NCBI RefSeq assembly: GCF_009834345.1
Contig: NZ_CP035042.1
Location: forward strand, 2,914,001-2,978,000
Source of the DNA: Billgrantia tianxiuensis
Lineage (GTDB): Bacteria > Pseudomonadota > Gammaproteobacteria > Pseudomonadales > Halomonadaceae
Direction: 5' to 3'
DNA: 64,000 bases
The notes beneath the pieces are model-generated. The model was not told where the DNA came from. It ran no database searches and saw only the letters and a list, made by a program, of their open reading frames with translations. Within the stretch, counting starts at the first letter, position 1, and the number at the start of each line of letters is the position of its first letter. This document shows positions 27,915 through 37,524 of the stretch, in pieces. Both the position numbers and the translations under genes were made by a program.

Positions 27915-29738
27915 CTAAGTGCAGGCCAGGCGACGCTCAGTTAGCTTGAACCCACCCACCGCTTCGGCCAGGCGATCGGCCTGTTCCTTGAGCTGCTCGG
28001 CGGCGACGGTGGATTCTTCCACCAGGGCGGCGTTCTGCTGCGTCATGCGGTCCAACTCCGCTACGGCGATGTTGACCTGGCCGATGCCGTCGCTCTGCTC
28101 ACCCGCCGCTGAGCTGATCTCACCCAATACCTTGGCCACGCGACCGACACCGGCGACGAGCTCTTCCATGGTGGCGCCGGCACGTTGCACCAGCTCGGTC
28201 CCCGAGGCCACCTTCTGGCCGGACGCTTCGATCAGTCCGCGAATTTCGCGCGAGGCTTCGGCGCTGCGCGTCGCCAGTTGACGTACCTCGCCGGCCACCA
28301 CGGCAAACCCCCTGCCCTGCTCGCCGGCCCGGGCCGCCTCTACCGACGCGTTGAGTGCCAGCAGGTTGGTCTGGAAGGCAATGCCATCCATCACCTTGAC
28401 GATGTTGCCGATACGTTCGGATGAGGTCGTGATTTCCTGCATGGTGGCAACCACTTGCCCCACCACTTCACCTCCTCTAGCAGCGACATCGGAGGCAGAT
28501 TGCGACAGCTCACTGGCGTGCCGAGCCGAATCTGCGGTGTGCTCGACGGTACTGGTGATCTGTTCTATCGAGGCCGAACTCTGCTGCAGGCTGGAAGCGG
28601 CATTTTCCGTACGCCGGGAAAGGTCCTGTCCGCCGGTGGCGATCTCGCCTGCAGCCACCGTGACCGACTCACTGGCATCACGAATCGTGAGCATGACATC
28701 TTCGATACGCGACACGAACCGATTGAAGGCTGCCGCGATCTGCGCCACTTCGTCGTGACCGTCCTCCGGCAAGCGCTGGGTGAGATCGCCTGCGCCGCTG
28801 GCGATGTCGGTCATGGCATCGCGCACCGTCTGCAGGCGGCGGAACATGAGCTTGAGCAGGGTTCCCAGCACTACGAAGGTGCCGAGCACCACTAGCACCA
28901 GAGTCACGGCCGAGCTACCCAGCACTGCACGCAGCCCGGCGGTAGCCTCGCGTTCGTCCAGCGCGATGACCAGTTGCCAGTCGGTACCAACGATTAACAT
29001 GCCGCGCAACCGCTTGTCACCGCCCTTCAGGGCCAGGCGCAGCGGACGCTCGGCCCCGATGGCCGAAGCGAAGATATTGCCATTGAAGGCGTCGCTGAGA
29101 CGAGAGGCCGGCTCCAGGGTCAGCTCGGCGTCAGGATGGGCTACCAGGGTGCCGTCGGCAGTAACCAGGAAGGCGAAGCTGGCCGGCGTGGGGGCGATGG
29201 CGTCGACGATGGAGACCACCTTGTCGATGGCTATATCGCCACCGGCCACGGCCGCCAGGCGACCGTTACGGTAAAACGGCGTGGCGATGGTGACGATCAG
29301 GCCACCGGTACTGGCATCCACGTAGGGTTCAGTGATAACGGTGGATTCCTCCGCCACCGCCTTCTGATACCAAGGGCGCTCGCGGGGATCGTAGTCGGCC
29401 GGCGGCTCCCAGCCGTCGGAGAAGATACCACTGCCATCGCTGGGATCGGCCAGGTAGGCGGTAATGAAGCCGCCGGCGGTGGCCGCCTGGCGCAGTTCCG
29501 GCAACGGGTCGCCGCTCTGTACGGCGGGCTCCAGTGCCTCGAGCATGCTGGCGCGAGCCTGCAGCCACTCGCCGATGGCCAGTGCGTTACCCCGCGCCTC
29601 AGCCGCCAGGTTCTGCTCCACCTGGCGGTTGTTATGGTGCTGGAATGTGAAGTAGCTGATGGCGGCGTTGATGAGCAACGCCACGGCAATGACCGACGCC
29701 GTAGCCAACAGAAGTCGGAATCGAAGGGAAGAAAGCAT
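27915..29738 (-). CDS. Methyl-accepting chemotaxis protein with dCache_1 amino-acid sensor
   Basis: 607-residue transmembrane chemoreceptor. TM1 (about 10-30), periplasmic dCache domain (about 35-270), TM2 (about 280-300), HAMP (about 300-355) and a signalling domain with the conserved hairpin tip around [20 protein letters not shown]. The dCache pocket carries the amino-acid-binding set Y116, R121, W123, Y124, Y139 and D168, with the same spacing as the PctA motif Y121-R126-W128-Y129-Y144-D173, so the ligand is probably an amino acid. There is no C-terminal CheR-tethering pentapeptide. The ATG at 29738 is chosen because the first TM helix follows at once. A sigma-28 promoter is at 29800-29826. 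Confidence 0.93.
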   Translation of the reverse strand: MLSSLRFRLLLATASVIAVALLINAAISYFTFQHHNNRQVEQNLAAEARGNALAIGEWLQARASMLEALEPAVQSGDPLPELRQAATAGGFITAYLADPSDGSGIFSDGWEPPADYDPRERPWYQKAVAEESTVITEPYVDASTGGLIVTIATPFYRNGRLAAVAGGDIAIDKVVSIVDAIAPTPASFAFLVTADGTLVAHPDAELTLEPASRLSDAFNGNIFASAIGAERPLRLALKGGDKRLRGMLIVGTDWQLVIALDEREATAGLRAVLGSSAVTLVLVVLGTFVVLGTLLKLMFRRLQTVRDAMTDIASGAGDLTQRLPEDGHDEVAQIAAAFNRFVSRIEDVMLTIRDASESVTVAAGEIATGGQDLSRRTENAASSLQQSSASIEQITSTVEHTADSARHASELSQSASDVAARGGEVVGQVVATMQEITTSSERIGNIVKVMDGIAFQTNLLALNASVEAARAGEQGRGFAVVAGEVRQLATRSAEASREIRGLIEASGQKVASGTELVQRAGATMEELVAGVGRVAKVLGEISSAAGEQSDGIGQVNIAVAELDRMTQQNAALVEESTVAAEQLKEQADRLAEAVGGFKLTERRLACT

Positions 29739-29799
29739 GAGGTTCTCACGATAAGCTGGATGCAGATCCGAGCACGTCCTGTGCCTCGGGCTGCATGGC

Positions 29800-29826
29800 T
29801 TATCGACCGCTGGAACCAAGACTTTA
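29800..29826 (-). promoter_or_regulatory. Sigma-28 promoter of the chemoreceptor gene
   Basis: Minus strand: -35 TAAAGTCT, 11-nt spacer, -10 GTCGATAA (one mismatch). It starts right after the stop of the MotB-like gene. Confidence 0.83.
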
Positions 29827-29833
29827 GTTATAA

Positions 29834-30850
29834 TTAGCGCGCGTGAATGATGACCTCGACGCGACGGTTCTGTGCCCGCCCCTCTCCAGTGTCGTTACTC
29901 GCCAGTGGCCGTGTATCGGCCAGACCCACTGCACGCAGGCGTTGCGAATCCACACCTGAGCGCTCTAGCGCGTGAACGACGGCAATTGCCCGCGCACTGG
30001 AGAGCACCCAGTTGGAAGGAAACTCGTTGGTCTGAATAGGCCGGTCATCGGTATGCCCCTCCACGGCTACCTCGCCTTCGTGCCGCTGGATCACTTCCAC
30101 CAGGCGCTGGATAAGTGACTCGCCATCCTCGGTGAGGTCGGCGGTGGCGGTGGGGAAGAGCCAGCGATCCTCCACCCGCAGCTTGATCCCCTCGGCGACG
30201 CGCGATACCTCGACGCCCTCCAGGTCGGCCAGGTAGGGTGCCTCTTCGAGACGCTCGCTCAATGCCTGGCTCAGCGCCGCCGAACTCGCCACGGCCTCGG
30301 CGTCAAGCTCGCGTACGGCGGCTGGAGGGCGATCCGTCAGCACCAGCACAAAATCGGCCATGGGCATTGGTATTTCACCGTTGGATGTCACTAGCGGCCG
30401 AGGCAATGCCAGTGGTGGTGGCGTGCGCCGTTCCAGCAAGGCCAGAGGCGTGGGGGCGACAAAGGCCACTGCCTCACTCGGTGCGGACGGCACGAGCGGG
30501 TCACTACGGCGCGGCAGACCCGCCACACCCAGCGCTGCGGAAACGGCCGCTCGATTCAGCTGTCCGGGGGTCGGACGCGGCTCGGCTACCGCAGGCAACA
30601 TTTGAGCCATTTCGCTGGGCAGCGGCACGGCGAAGGGCACGCGCGCGGTAGGTGGCGCGGCCTCACTGTCAGAGCGCCCGAAGCTGGAAAGCGTAAAGAT
30701 GAGTACCATGAGAGCGACCAGCAGGGTCATGATATCCAGGTAGCCGATCATCCAGGTGCTGGCCTGTTCCTGATCGTGATGGGTCGGCATCAGCGACTCA
30801 TGGCGCATGGGGCCACGATGATCGCCACTGCTGGCGTGAAGAGGGCTCAT
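29834..30850 (-). CDS. MotB-like OmpA-domain membrane protein
   Basis: MotB forms the stator with MotA and anchors it to peptidoglycan. This protein has one N-terminal membrane helix with the ion-channel-like aspartate in [13 protein letters not shown] (D39 counted from the ATG at 30850), a long Pro/Ala-rich linker (about 55-190) and a C-terminal OmpA/MotB peptidoglycan-binding domain with [10 protein letters not shown] and [10 protein letters not shown]. The linker is longer than in standard MotB and no motA is adjacent, so it is either a stator partner for a distant MotA or a divergent relative. Several starts are possible (TTG 30874, ATG 30850, 30808, 30790), none with a strong ribosome site. 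It lies 85 bp after the CBS-GGDEF-EAL gene. Confidence 0.75.
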   Translation of the reverse strand: MSPLHASSGDHRGPMRHESLMPTHHDQEQASTWMIGYLDIMTLLVALMVLIFTLSSFGRSDSEAAPPTARVPFAVPLPSEMAQMLPAVAEPRPTPGQLNRAAVSAALGVAGLPRRSDPLVPSAPSEAVAFVAPTPLALLERRTPPPLALPRPLVTSNGEIPMPMADFVLVLTDRPPAAVRELDAEAVASSAALSQALSERLEEAPYLADLEGVEVSRVAEGIKLRVEDRWLFPTATADLTEDGESLIQRLVEVIQRHEGEVAVEGHTDDRPIQTNEFPSNWVLSSARAIAVVHALERSGVDSQRLRAVGLADTRPLASNDTGEGRAQNRRVEVIIHAR

Positions 30851-30959
30851 CGAAACGGCTGCTGGTCCGGACAAACACCTAGCCTAATGGATCGCGCCCC
30901 TGGGTGAAGCCAAGAAAAGCGTTAGACAAAGCTGGCTCTTCGGCGCCAGGCCACGGCGT

Positions 30960-33482
30960 TCAGGCGTCCTGCGGCGTGACATCGCTCCGGGAGTCCAGAT
31001 AGCGACTGGCGAAGACATCAGCCGGTACCGGCTGGCCGGTCAGGTATCCCTGGATCAGCTCAACGCCATGGCGAGCCAGTATCTCGCGCTGAGCCTCGGT
31101 CTCGACGCCAACGGCAGCAAGGCGCAACTCCATTTCACGAGCCATTCCCGCTACCGCGGCCACGATGGCCGCGCTGCCCCGCTGGCCGCTGTCCAGGCGC
31201 TGCACGAAACGCCGGTCGATCTTGAGCATGCTGACGGGCAGTTCCTGGAGATAGCCGAGAGAGGCATAGCCAGTACCGAAGTCATTGATCGCGACCAAAC
31301 CGCCCAGACGCCGCAACCGCTTGAGCACCACGGCTGCCTGATGGGGCTTGTCGAGCAGGGTGCGCTCGCTGATCTCGAAGCCCAGCAGGCCCGGCTGCAG
31401 TTTGTGCTCTTTCAGCTTGGTGGCCACGCGCACCGGTAGGTCATGCTGCCAGAACTGGCGTGCAGAGAGGTTGATGCTGATGGGTACCGGCCCGGCCCCT
31501 ACGGCACCCCAGGCCGCAAGTTGCCCGCAGATCTGCTCGAGGATGAATTCATCCAGCTGTGGCAGCAGGCCCGCACGCTCGGCCAACGTCACGACATCGG
31601 CCGGCGGCACGCTGCCCAGCAGAGGGTGATGCCAGCGAAGCAGCGCCTCGGCGCCATACAGCCGCTCACCTTCACGTTCGAAGACGGGCTGATAGTGCAG
31701 CTGCAAACCTTCACCACTGATGAAAGCATCACGCAAGGCGGTTTCCAGCGCCCGCTGACGGTCCTCCTGAAGGTTCATTTCGTTGCGATAGAGACGATAG
31801 CCGTTGCGCCCTTCCTGCTTCGCGCGATACATGGCGACATCGGCATTGTGTACCAGCGACTCCGCCGTCGAGGCATCGTCCGGATAGAGGCTGATGCCCA
31901 GACTACAGCCGAGGCGGAACTCCTGCCCCTCGATCACGCAGGGTTCGCGAACGGCCTCCACCAGCCGTCGAGCGATCCGGGTGATCTCGTCGACCTCCTC
32001 CAGGTCGGGAAGCAGTACGAGAAACTCATCGCCGCCCAGGCGGGCGAGAGTATCGTCCTCACGCAGGCGCAGCTGCAGCCTCTCGGCCATCATCACCAGC
32101 AGTTCGTCGCCGAAGGCATGGCCCAGCGCGTCGTTGACCTCCTTGAAATGATCCAGGTCGACGAAAATGACCGCCAGCCGGGTCTGGTTTCGATGAGCGT
32201 GGCGTATCGCCAGTTCCAGGCGATCTTCCAACAGGCGACGGTTGGGCAGCCCGGTGAGGGCATCATAATAGGCCAGCTTGCGGATACGCTCTTCGTTCTC
32301 GCGCAGGTGCGTGATGTCACTGAACAGCGCCGCGTAATGGGTCACCGCACCGCTTTCATCGCTGATCGCAGTGATCGTCAACAGCTCCAGGAAGAGTTCG
32401 CCGCTCTTGCGCCGGTTCCAGATCTCGCCACGCCAGTAGCCGCTGCGCTTCAGGCTATCCCACATCTGGCGATAGAAAGCGGCATCGTGACGCCCCGACG
32501 AGAGAATCTCGGGCGTCTTGCCGATCACCTCTTCCGCGGTATACCCGGTCATATGGGTGAAGGCACGATTGACGAACTCGATGCGGTTACTGGGATCGGT
32601 GATGATGATGCCATCCAGCGATGCATCGATGATCCGCTCGGCCAACTGCAGGTTCTCTCGCGACTGGGCGAGAGCGCGATCGCGCTGCTCCAGGGCATTG
32701 CGCAGATCCTGCATGTAAAGATGCTCGGCCCCGGCCAGCATGTCGCGAAAACCCAGCAACCCGATCACCTCATCGACCTCATCTAGCACCGCCAGATGGC
32801 GCACACGGTGATTCATCAGCAGGTCCCGCGCGGCAATCAGGGTGTCATTCTGATGCACCGTCAGCAGAGGACGACTGGCCAGTCCCTCGATGGGCATATT
32901 GCCAGGGTGTCGCGCCACGAAACGAACCAGATCGCGCTCGGTCAGGATGCCCAGCTCACCATCGGCACACTTGACCACCACGGCATCGCATTCCGACAGC
33001 CGCATCGAGCGCGCGGCCTGCGCCAGCAATTGCGTTCCCTCCAGCACCAAGGCTCGCTGACGCATGGCAGCCTGCACCTCGCGCAGCCGAAGGTAGGGTT
33101 CGAGCCCCTGGTTCAAGGCGACGTCGGTCTGCGACAAAATACCAACCGGCGTGCCGCCATCGTCGACGACGAGGAAATGCCGGCGCCGCTCGGCGCCGAA
33201 GCGCAGCGCCGCCTCGCTGATGGTAGTGGTGCGGTGCAGACTGGCGACCGGCTGGCTCATGGCCTGGGAGATTGGCAGACGCCCAGCATCGGGGTCGGAG
33301 AAATTGACGGCAAGTGCATCGCGCTCGGTCCATATCCCCAGCGGTTGCCCCGCTTTGACCACGATGACCGAACTGCATTGGCGCGCCGCCATGCGCTCAG
33401 CGGCCATCCATAGTGGCGTATCGGGCTCACATGTCAGCAGCCCAGTCTGCATGATGCGTTCGATAGGTAGCTCTTGGCTCAT
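30960..33482 (-). CDS. CBS-PAS-GGDEF-EAL cytosolic c-di-GMP regulator
   Basis: 840 residues from the ATG at 33482 (a GTG at 33503 is the longer alternative). The N-terminus holds four CBS motifs in two pairs (about 5-130 and 140-260), which usually sense adenine nucleotides; then PAS (about 285-395), GGDEF (GGDEF at 483-487, with REDD inhibitory site) and EAL. The EAL domain keeps AEALLRW and the FEISE glutamate, but has INDFGTG for DDFGTG and AAVGVET for AEGVET. Loss of one metal-binding Asp and of the late Glu suggests weak or no phosphodiesterase activity, leaving a diguanylate cyclase likely to be tuned by energy state. No sigma-28 promoter was found upstream. Confidence 0.9.
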   Translation of the reverse strand: MSQELPIERIMQTGLLTCEPDTPLWMAAERMAARQCSSVIVVKAGQPLGIWTERDALAVNFSDPDAGRLPISQAMSQPVASLHRTTTISEAALRFGAERRRHFLVVDDGGTPVGILSQTDVALNQGLEPYLRLREVQAAMRQRALVLEGTQLLAQAARSMRLSECDAVVVKCADGELGILTERDLVRFVARHPGNMPIEGLASRPLLTVHQNDTLIAARDLLMNHRVRHLAVLDEVDEVIGLLGFRDMLAGAEHLYMQDLRNALEQRDRALAQSRENLQLAERIIDASLDGIIITDPSNRIEFVNRAFTHMTGYTAEEVIGKTPEILSSGRHDAAFYRQMWDSLKRSGYWRGEIWNRRKSGELFLELLTITAISDESGAVTHYAALFSDITHLRENEERIRKLAYYDALTGLPNRRLLEDRLELAIRHAHRNQTRLAVIFVDLDHFKEVNDALGHAFGDELLVMMAERLQLRLREDDTLARLGGDEFLVLLPDLEEVDEITRIARRLVEAVREPCVIEGQEFRLGCSLGISLYPDDASTAESLVHNADVAMYRAKQEGRNGYRLYRNEMNLQEDRQRALETALRDAFISGEGLQLHYQPVFEREGERLYGAEALLRWHHPLLGSVPPADVVTLAERAGLLPQLDEFILEQICGQLAAWGAVGAGPVPISINLSARQFWQHDLPVRVATKLKEHKLQPGLLGFEISERTLLDKPHQAAVVLKRLRRLGGLVAINDFGTGYASLGYLQELPVSMLKIDRRFVQRLDSGQRGSAAIVAAVAGMAREMELRLAAVGVETEAQREILARHGVELIQGYLTGQPVPADVFASRYLDSRSDVTPQDA

Positions 33483-33680
33483 GGCGCCTCGCTGGCTGGA
33501 CACGGCTGCTTGAGCCTCGGATGCACCGAGCCCAAGAGCAACCCGCTTGCCTCCTTGCCCCGCTCAAGCTCCTTGCCCGTTCAGGATCGAACTCTCGAAA
33601 TGTAGCCAATCCGTAACCGCATTTTATCCTCTTGATCTAACTTTGCATCAACGTGAGGGAAAAAAAGATAGGCGGGAGAC

Positions 33681-33707
33681 TAAAGATATCGAAACGTCGG
33701 CCGATAG
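33681..33707 (+). promoter_or_regulatory. Sigma-28 promoter of flaG
   Basis: Plus strand: -35 TAAAGATA, 11-nt spacer, -10 GCCGATAG. A 7-bp hairpin (GGCTGTC / GACAGCC, 33721-33739) lies in the 5' leader before the AAGGAA ribosome site. Confidence 0.87.
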
Positions 33708-33777
33708 CCTTCGTGGGAGAGGCTGTCCGGCTGACAGCCTTGGGGAGGATGCTGGGTACCAATAAGGAAAACGCACT

Positions 33778-34143
33778 ATGTCTTCGCCACTGACAGATGC
33801 CACCAATACCTTGAGCACATCGGCGTTGCACGACCTGACGCCGCGTCAGCGCAAGGAAGCCGTGCTTTCCTCGCTGCCTACCGCCGGCAGCATGCTGGCC
33901 CAGGCCACGAGCCATGGTCAGTCACCAAGCCAGGCCGACCTGGTAGAGCCGATACAGAGAATCAATGAAGTCTTGCGCCAGTATGGTGTGGAATTCGAAC
34001 TCAACGACCCATCCCGGATCGTTACTCGCATCGTGGATCGGGAAACGGGCGACGTACTGCGCCAGATTCCCGCCGAGGAAGTGCTCGCCATCGCGGAGAG
34101 GCTGAATGAACTGCAAGGCAGCTTGATCAGCCTGAAGGTGTGA
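33778..34143 (+). CDS. flaG: FlaG family protein
   Basis: 121 residues. The C-terminal half has the FlaG pattern NEVLRQYGVEFELNDPSRI and then VTRIVDRETGDVLRQIP. FlaG is linked to control of filament length or flagellin export in Vibrio, Pseudomonas and Campylobacter; its mechanism is not settled. It usually sits between fliC and fliD, but here it is separate, next to fliE, and convergent with it with a 3-bp gap. Late expression is shown by its sigma-28 promoter. Confidence 0.88.
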   Translation: MSSPLTDATNTLSTSALHDLTPRQRKEAVLSSLPTAGSMLAQATSHGQSPSQADLVEPIQRINEVLRQYGVEFELNDPSRIVTRIVDRETGDVLRQIPAEEVLAIAERLNELQGSLISLKV

Positions 34144-34146
34144 TGA

Positions 34147-34476
34147 TCAGACCTGCATGTTCATGACATCTCGATAGGCGCTTACCAGGCGATTCCTGAC
34201 TTGCAAACCCATCTGGAACGCCACGCTGGCCTTCTGCATGTCGACCATGACGTCGTTGAGTTCGACATTGGGATCACCCGCCTGGAAGGCCATGGACTTG
34301 GCTGCGGATGCCTGCTGCAGGCGATTGATACGCTGTATCGAGGCCTGTAGCTCGCCGGCGAAGCCGCCTTGCCCCACCTGCGTGGAAACCTGCTGCCCCT
34401 TGCCGACCTGACTGCCCGCCTGGGCAGCCAGGGTCTGCATCTGTGCCAGTGCCGACTGGATGGCGGGTGAACTCAT
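34147..34476 (-). CDS. fliE: Flagellar hook-basal body protein FliE
   Basis: 109 residues. FliE joins the MS ring to the rod and is exported early. The C-terminal half has the conserved MQKASVAFQMGLQVRNRLVS and then AYRDVMNMQV. It is divergent from fliF, as in E. coli, with a 311-bp gap. AGGGG lies upstream of the ATG. Confidence 0.95.
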   Translation of the reverse strand: MSSPAIQSALAQMQTLAAQAGSQVGKGQQVSTQVGQGGFAGELQASIQRINRLQQASAAKSMAFQAGDPNVELNDVMVDMQKASVAFQMGLQVRNRLVSAYRDVMNMQV

Positions 34477-34787
34477 GATTCGTGCCCCTTTGGCGACTTC
34501 GTTTTACATACTTCATTATGCGTATGGCTCGCCGCATGAGGCCCGACAAAGCGGGGCTCCGGCGAATGTAGAGCAAGGCTAACAGCTTACACGCACTTAC
34601 CAAACCACCAAATGGAAGGTAAAAGCAGGGCTTTTCCCGCCTTTGGACTGGATGGCGGCTCGCATAATAGCGTTCATCACAGTTGCGCCCCCTGCGGGCA
34701 GCCAGAACGCGGTGAACGGATGCAGTCGATGCCATCTTCCAGCAACATCTTCCATGCGGCCAGCGGCGCCCTCCTGCGGGGGGACGC
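34477..34787. other. Divergent fliE / fliF control region
   Basis: This 311-bp gap must hold the promoters for fliE and for the fliF-fliR operon. No sigma-28 or sigma-54 (GG-N10-GC) site fits. CATAAT-like -10 boxes occur on both strands but lack good -35 elements, which would suit activator-dependent (FlhDC-type) class 2 promoters. A short palindrome, AAAAGCAGGGCTTTT, lies at 34622-34636. Confidence 0.45.
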
Positions 34788-36527
34788 ATGAGCAACGGCG
34801 CCACGACGCAGGAGCGTCAGGACTCCACCAACAGCGCGTCTTCCGCGGCCCTGTTCGAGCGACTCCAGCAGCAGCTCCGCGGCAACCCGCTGATCGCCAT
34901 TCTGATCGGTGGCGCCGCCATGATCGCGATCGTGGTGGCCTTGCTGATGTGGGCGCGTGCCCCCGAGTACCGCGTCCTTTACAGCAACCTCACCGAAGCC
35001 GACGGCGGTCGCATCATCAGCGAACTGGAGAGCCGGGGCGTGCCCTACCGCTTCAGCGAGGGCGGTACCGCACTACTGGTACCAGGCGATGCCGTGCATA
35101 GCCTGCGCCTGCAATTGGCCGAGCAGGGCCTGCCGCGCGGCGGCAACGTCGGCTTCGAGGTAATGGATAACCAAGCCTTCGGCGTCAGCCAGTTCGCCGA
35201 GCAGGTCAACTTCCAGCGCGGCCTCGAAGGAGAGCTGTCACGCTCCATCGAATCCCTGGGCCCGGTATCACGCGCCCGGGTGCACCTGGCCATGGCGCGC
35301 TCCTCGGTTTTCGTGCGCGACCGCGAGCCCGCCAAGGCGTCGATCATCGTCACCCTGGAGCCCGGCCGGGTCATCGGCGATGGCCAAGTCGCCGCCATCG
35401 TGCACATGGTTTCCAGCAGCGTGCCGGACCTGTCCGCCGAGAACGTCACCGTGGTCGACCAGAACGGTCGCATGCTGTCACAGCCCAACTCACAGGGACG
35501 CGGGCTGGACGCCACTCAACTCGACTATATCGCCGAGGTCGAGCGCTCCTTCCAGCAACGCATCGAGAACATTCTGGCTCCGATCCTCGGCCGCGAGAAC
35601 ATTAGCGCCCAGGTGGCCGCTCAGATCGACTTCTCCCGCCGCGAGGAGACCTCCGAGCGCTTCGGCCCCAACCAGCCGCCCAACGAAGCGGCCGTGCGTA
35701 GCCGTCAGTCGAGCCTTTCCTATAACGGCGGCGACGATCTGGCCCTGGGCATCCCCGGCGCATTGAGCAACACTCCGCCGGGCGTCGCGCCCTCCCCCAT
35801 CGAGCTGCCTACCGACGAGGAAGGCGAGCTGACCGAAGAGGCTCAACAGAGCCTGCAGGCGCTCAACAACCTGCGCCAGGACGATGTCGTCAACTATGAG
35901 GTCGACCGCAACATACAGCACATTCAGCACCGCCAGGGCCAGGTGACGCGCCTGACCGCCGCGGTCGTGGTCGATTATCGCGAGGAACGCAACGAAGAGG
36001 GCGAGTGGCAGCGCGTCCCGCTTAGCGCGACCGAGATTGCCCAGATCGAGCGGCTGGTGCGCCAAGCGATTGGCTTCTCGCAGGCGCGCGGCGACGAGAT
36101 AGAGGTCGTCAACAGTCCGTTCAGCCGTGCAGTCGACGAAACCGAAGAGCTCGAATGGTGGCAGTCACCGGAGATCCATCAGTTGGCGCTCACCATTGGC
36201 CGCTACCTGCTGGTGGCACTGGGTATCCTGCTGGGTTACCTGCTCGTCCTGCGCCCGTTGATCAAGCGCCACACCGAGCGCCCCGTGCTGGCCGCAGCAC
36301 CCGGTACCGGCCTGCAGGTCCGCGTGGGTGACGACAACGAACCGACCGAGGGTGAACTACAAGCGGCCGGTGGTGAAGACGACGAACTGCGTCCGTACCA
36401 GAAGCCGAAGCGCAAACGCCGCTCCTCCGCTTACGAAGATCATCTCGCCGACCTGCGCGAGATGGCCCAGGAGGATCCACGCATGATCGCCATGATCGTC
36501 CGCAACTGGATGACCAAGAATGAGTAG
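34788..36527 (+). CDS. fliF: Flagellar M-ring protein FliF
   Basis: 579 residues; builds the MS ring in the inner membrane. TM1 at about 35-55, ring-building motifs in the periplasmic part (ARVHLAMARSSVFV; AAIVHMVSSSVPDLSAENVT), TM2 at about 460-480, and a C-terminal cytosolic tail (EDPRMIAMIVRNWM) that binds FliG. The linker around 300-345 is acidic and poorly conserved, as usual. The end overlaps fliG by 8 bp. Confidence 0.97.
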   Translation: MSNGATTQERQDSTNSASSAALFERLQQQLRGNPLIAILIGGAAMIAIVVALLMWARAPEYRVLYSNLTEADGGRIISELESRGVPYRFSEGGTALLVPGDAVHSLRLQLAEQGLPRGGNVGFEVMDNQAFGVSQFAEQVNFQRGLEGELSRSIESLGPVSRARVHLAMARSSVFVRDREPAKASIIVTLEPGRVIGDGQVAAIVHMVSSSVPDLSAENVTVVDQNGRMLSQPNSQGRGLDATQLDYIAEVERSFQQRIENILAPILGRENISAQVAAQIDFSRREETSERFGPNQPPNEAAVRSRQSSLSYNGGDDLALGIPGALSNTPPGVAPSPIELPTDEEGELTEEAQQSLQALNNLRQDDVVNYEVDRNIQHIQHRQGQVTRLTAAVVVDYREERNEEGEWQRVPLSATEIAQIERLVRQAIGFSQARGDEIEVVNSPFSRAVDETEELEWWQSPEIHQLALTIGRYLLVALGILLGYLLVLRPLIKRHTERPVLAAAPGTGLQVRVGDDNEPTEGELQAAGGEDDELRPYQKPKRKRRSSAYEDHLADLREMAQEDPRMIAMIVRNWMTKNE

Positions 36528-37524
36528 CGCCAAGACCATGAGCGGCCTGCGCCGCAGCGCCATCCTGATGCTGGCTCTCGACGAAGACAGCGCGGCCGAG
36601 GTGTTCAAGTATCTGGGGCCCTCGGAGATCCAGCAGTTGAGTATGGAAATGTCCGAGATGGCCCAGGTATCTCACGAGGACATGCAGCAGGTACTGCTGG
36701 AGTTCCATCGCGAGACCGAGGAGTACATCGCGCTGAACCTCAATTCCAGCGAGCACATCCGTTCGGTGCTGACCAAGGCGCTGGGCAGCGAGCGCGCCAC
36801 CAGCCTGATCGAGGACATCCTGGAGAGCAAGGGCAGCAGCAGCGGCATCGACTCGCTGAACCTGATGGAAGCCTCCATGGTGGCCGAGCTGATCCGCGAC
36901 GAGCATCCGCAGATCATTGCCACCATCCTGGTTCACCTGGAGCGCCACCAGGCCGCGGATATCCTGGAGCAGTTCACCGACAAGCTGCGCAACGACGTGG
37001 TACTGCGCATCGCAACCTTCAGCGGCGTGCAGCCAGCCGCCCTGCAGGAACTCACTGAGGTACTCTCCGGCATGCTCGATGGCCAGAACCTCAAGCGCAG
37101 CAAGATGGGTGGCGTAAGAACCGCCGCCGAGATTCTCAACTTGATGAACTCCTCCCTCGAGGAGACCGCCATCGAGACGGTACGCGCCCACAGCGAGGAT
37201 CTGGCCCAGAAGATCATCGACGAGATGTTCCTGTTCGAGAACCTCATGGACCTGGACGACCGCAGCATTCAACTGGTGCTCAAGGAGATCGACACCAATT
37301 CGCTGGTGGTGGCACTCAAGGGAGCCCCCGAAGGGCTCATGGAGAAGTTCCTGCGCAACATGTCGCGGCGTGCCGCCGACCTCATGCGCGAGGACATGGA
37401 GGCCCGTGGTCCGATCCGCGTCTCCCAGGTGGAAGCCGAACAGAAGGCCATTCTCCAGGTGGTACGCCGCCTGGCGGATTCCGGCGAGATCGTGCTGAGC
37501 GGTGGGGACGACACCTATGTCTGA
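36520..37524 (+). CDS. fliG: Flagellar motor switch protein FliG
   Basis: 334 residues, the rotor component that meets the stator. N-terminal FliF-binding domain, middle domain with the EHPQ motif (128-131) that contacts FliM, and C-terminal charged torque helix (DLDDRSIQLVLKEIDTNSLV and on). Length is normal. It starts inside fliF (8-bp overlap) and overlaps fliH by 8 bp. Confidence 0.97.
   Translation: MSSAKTMSGLRRSAILMLALDEDSAAEVFKYLGPSEIQQLSMEMSEMAQVSHEDMQQVLLEFHRETEEYIALNLNSSEHIRSVLTKALGSERATSLIEDILESKGSSSGIDSLNLMEASMVAELIRDEHPQIIATILVHLERHQAADILEQFTDKLRNDVVLRIATFSGVQPAALQELTEVLSGMLDGQNLKRSKMGGVRTAAEILNLMNSSLEETAIETVRAHSEDLAQKIIDEMFLFENLMDLDDRSIQLVLKEIDTNSLVVALKGAPEGLMEKFLRNMSRRAADLMREDMEARGPIRVSQVEAEQKAILQVVRRLADSGEIVLSGGDDTYV

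Noticed and set aside
34477..34787. Sigma-54 promoters for fliE or fliF
   Set aside because: No GG-N10-GC element of the TGGCAC-N5-TTGC type was found on either strand.
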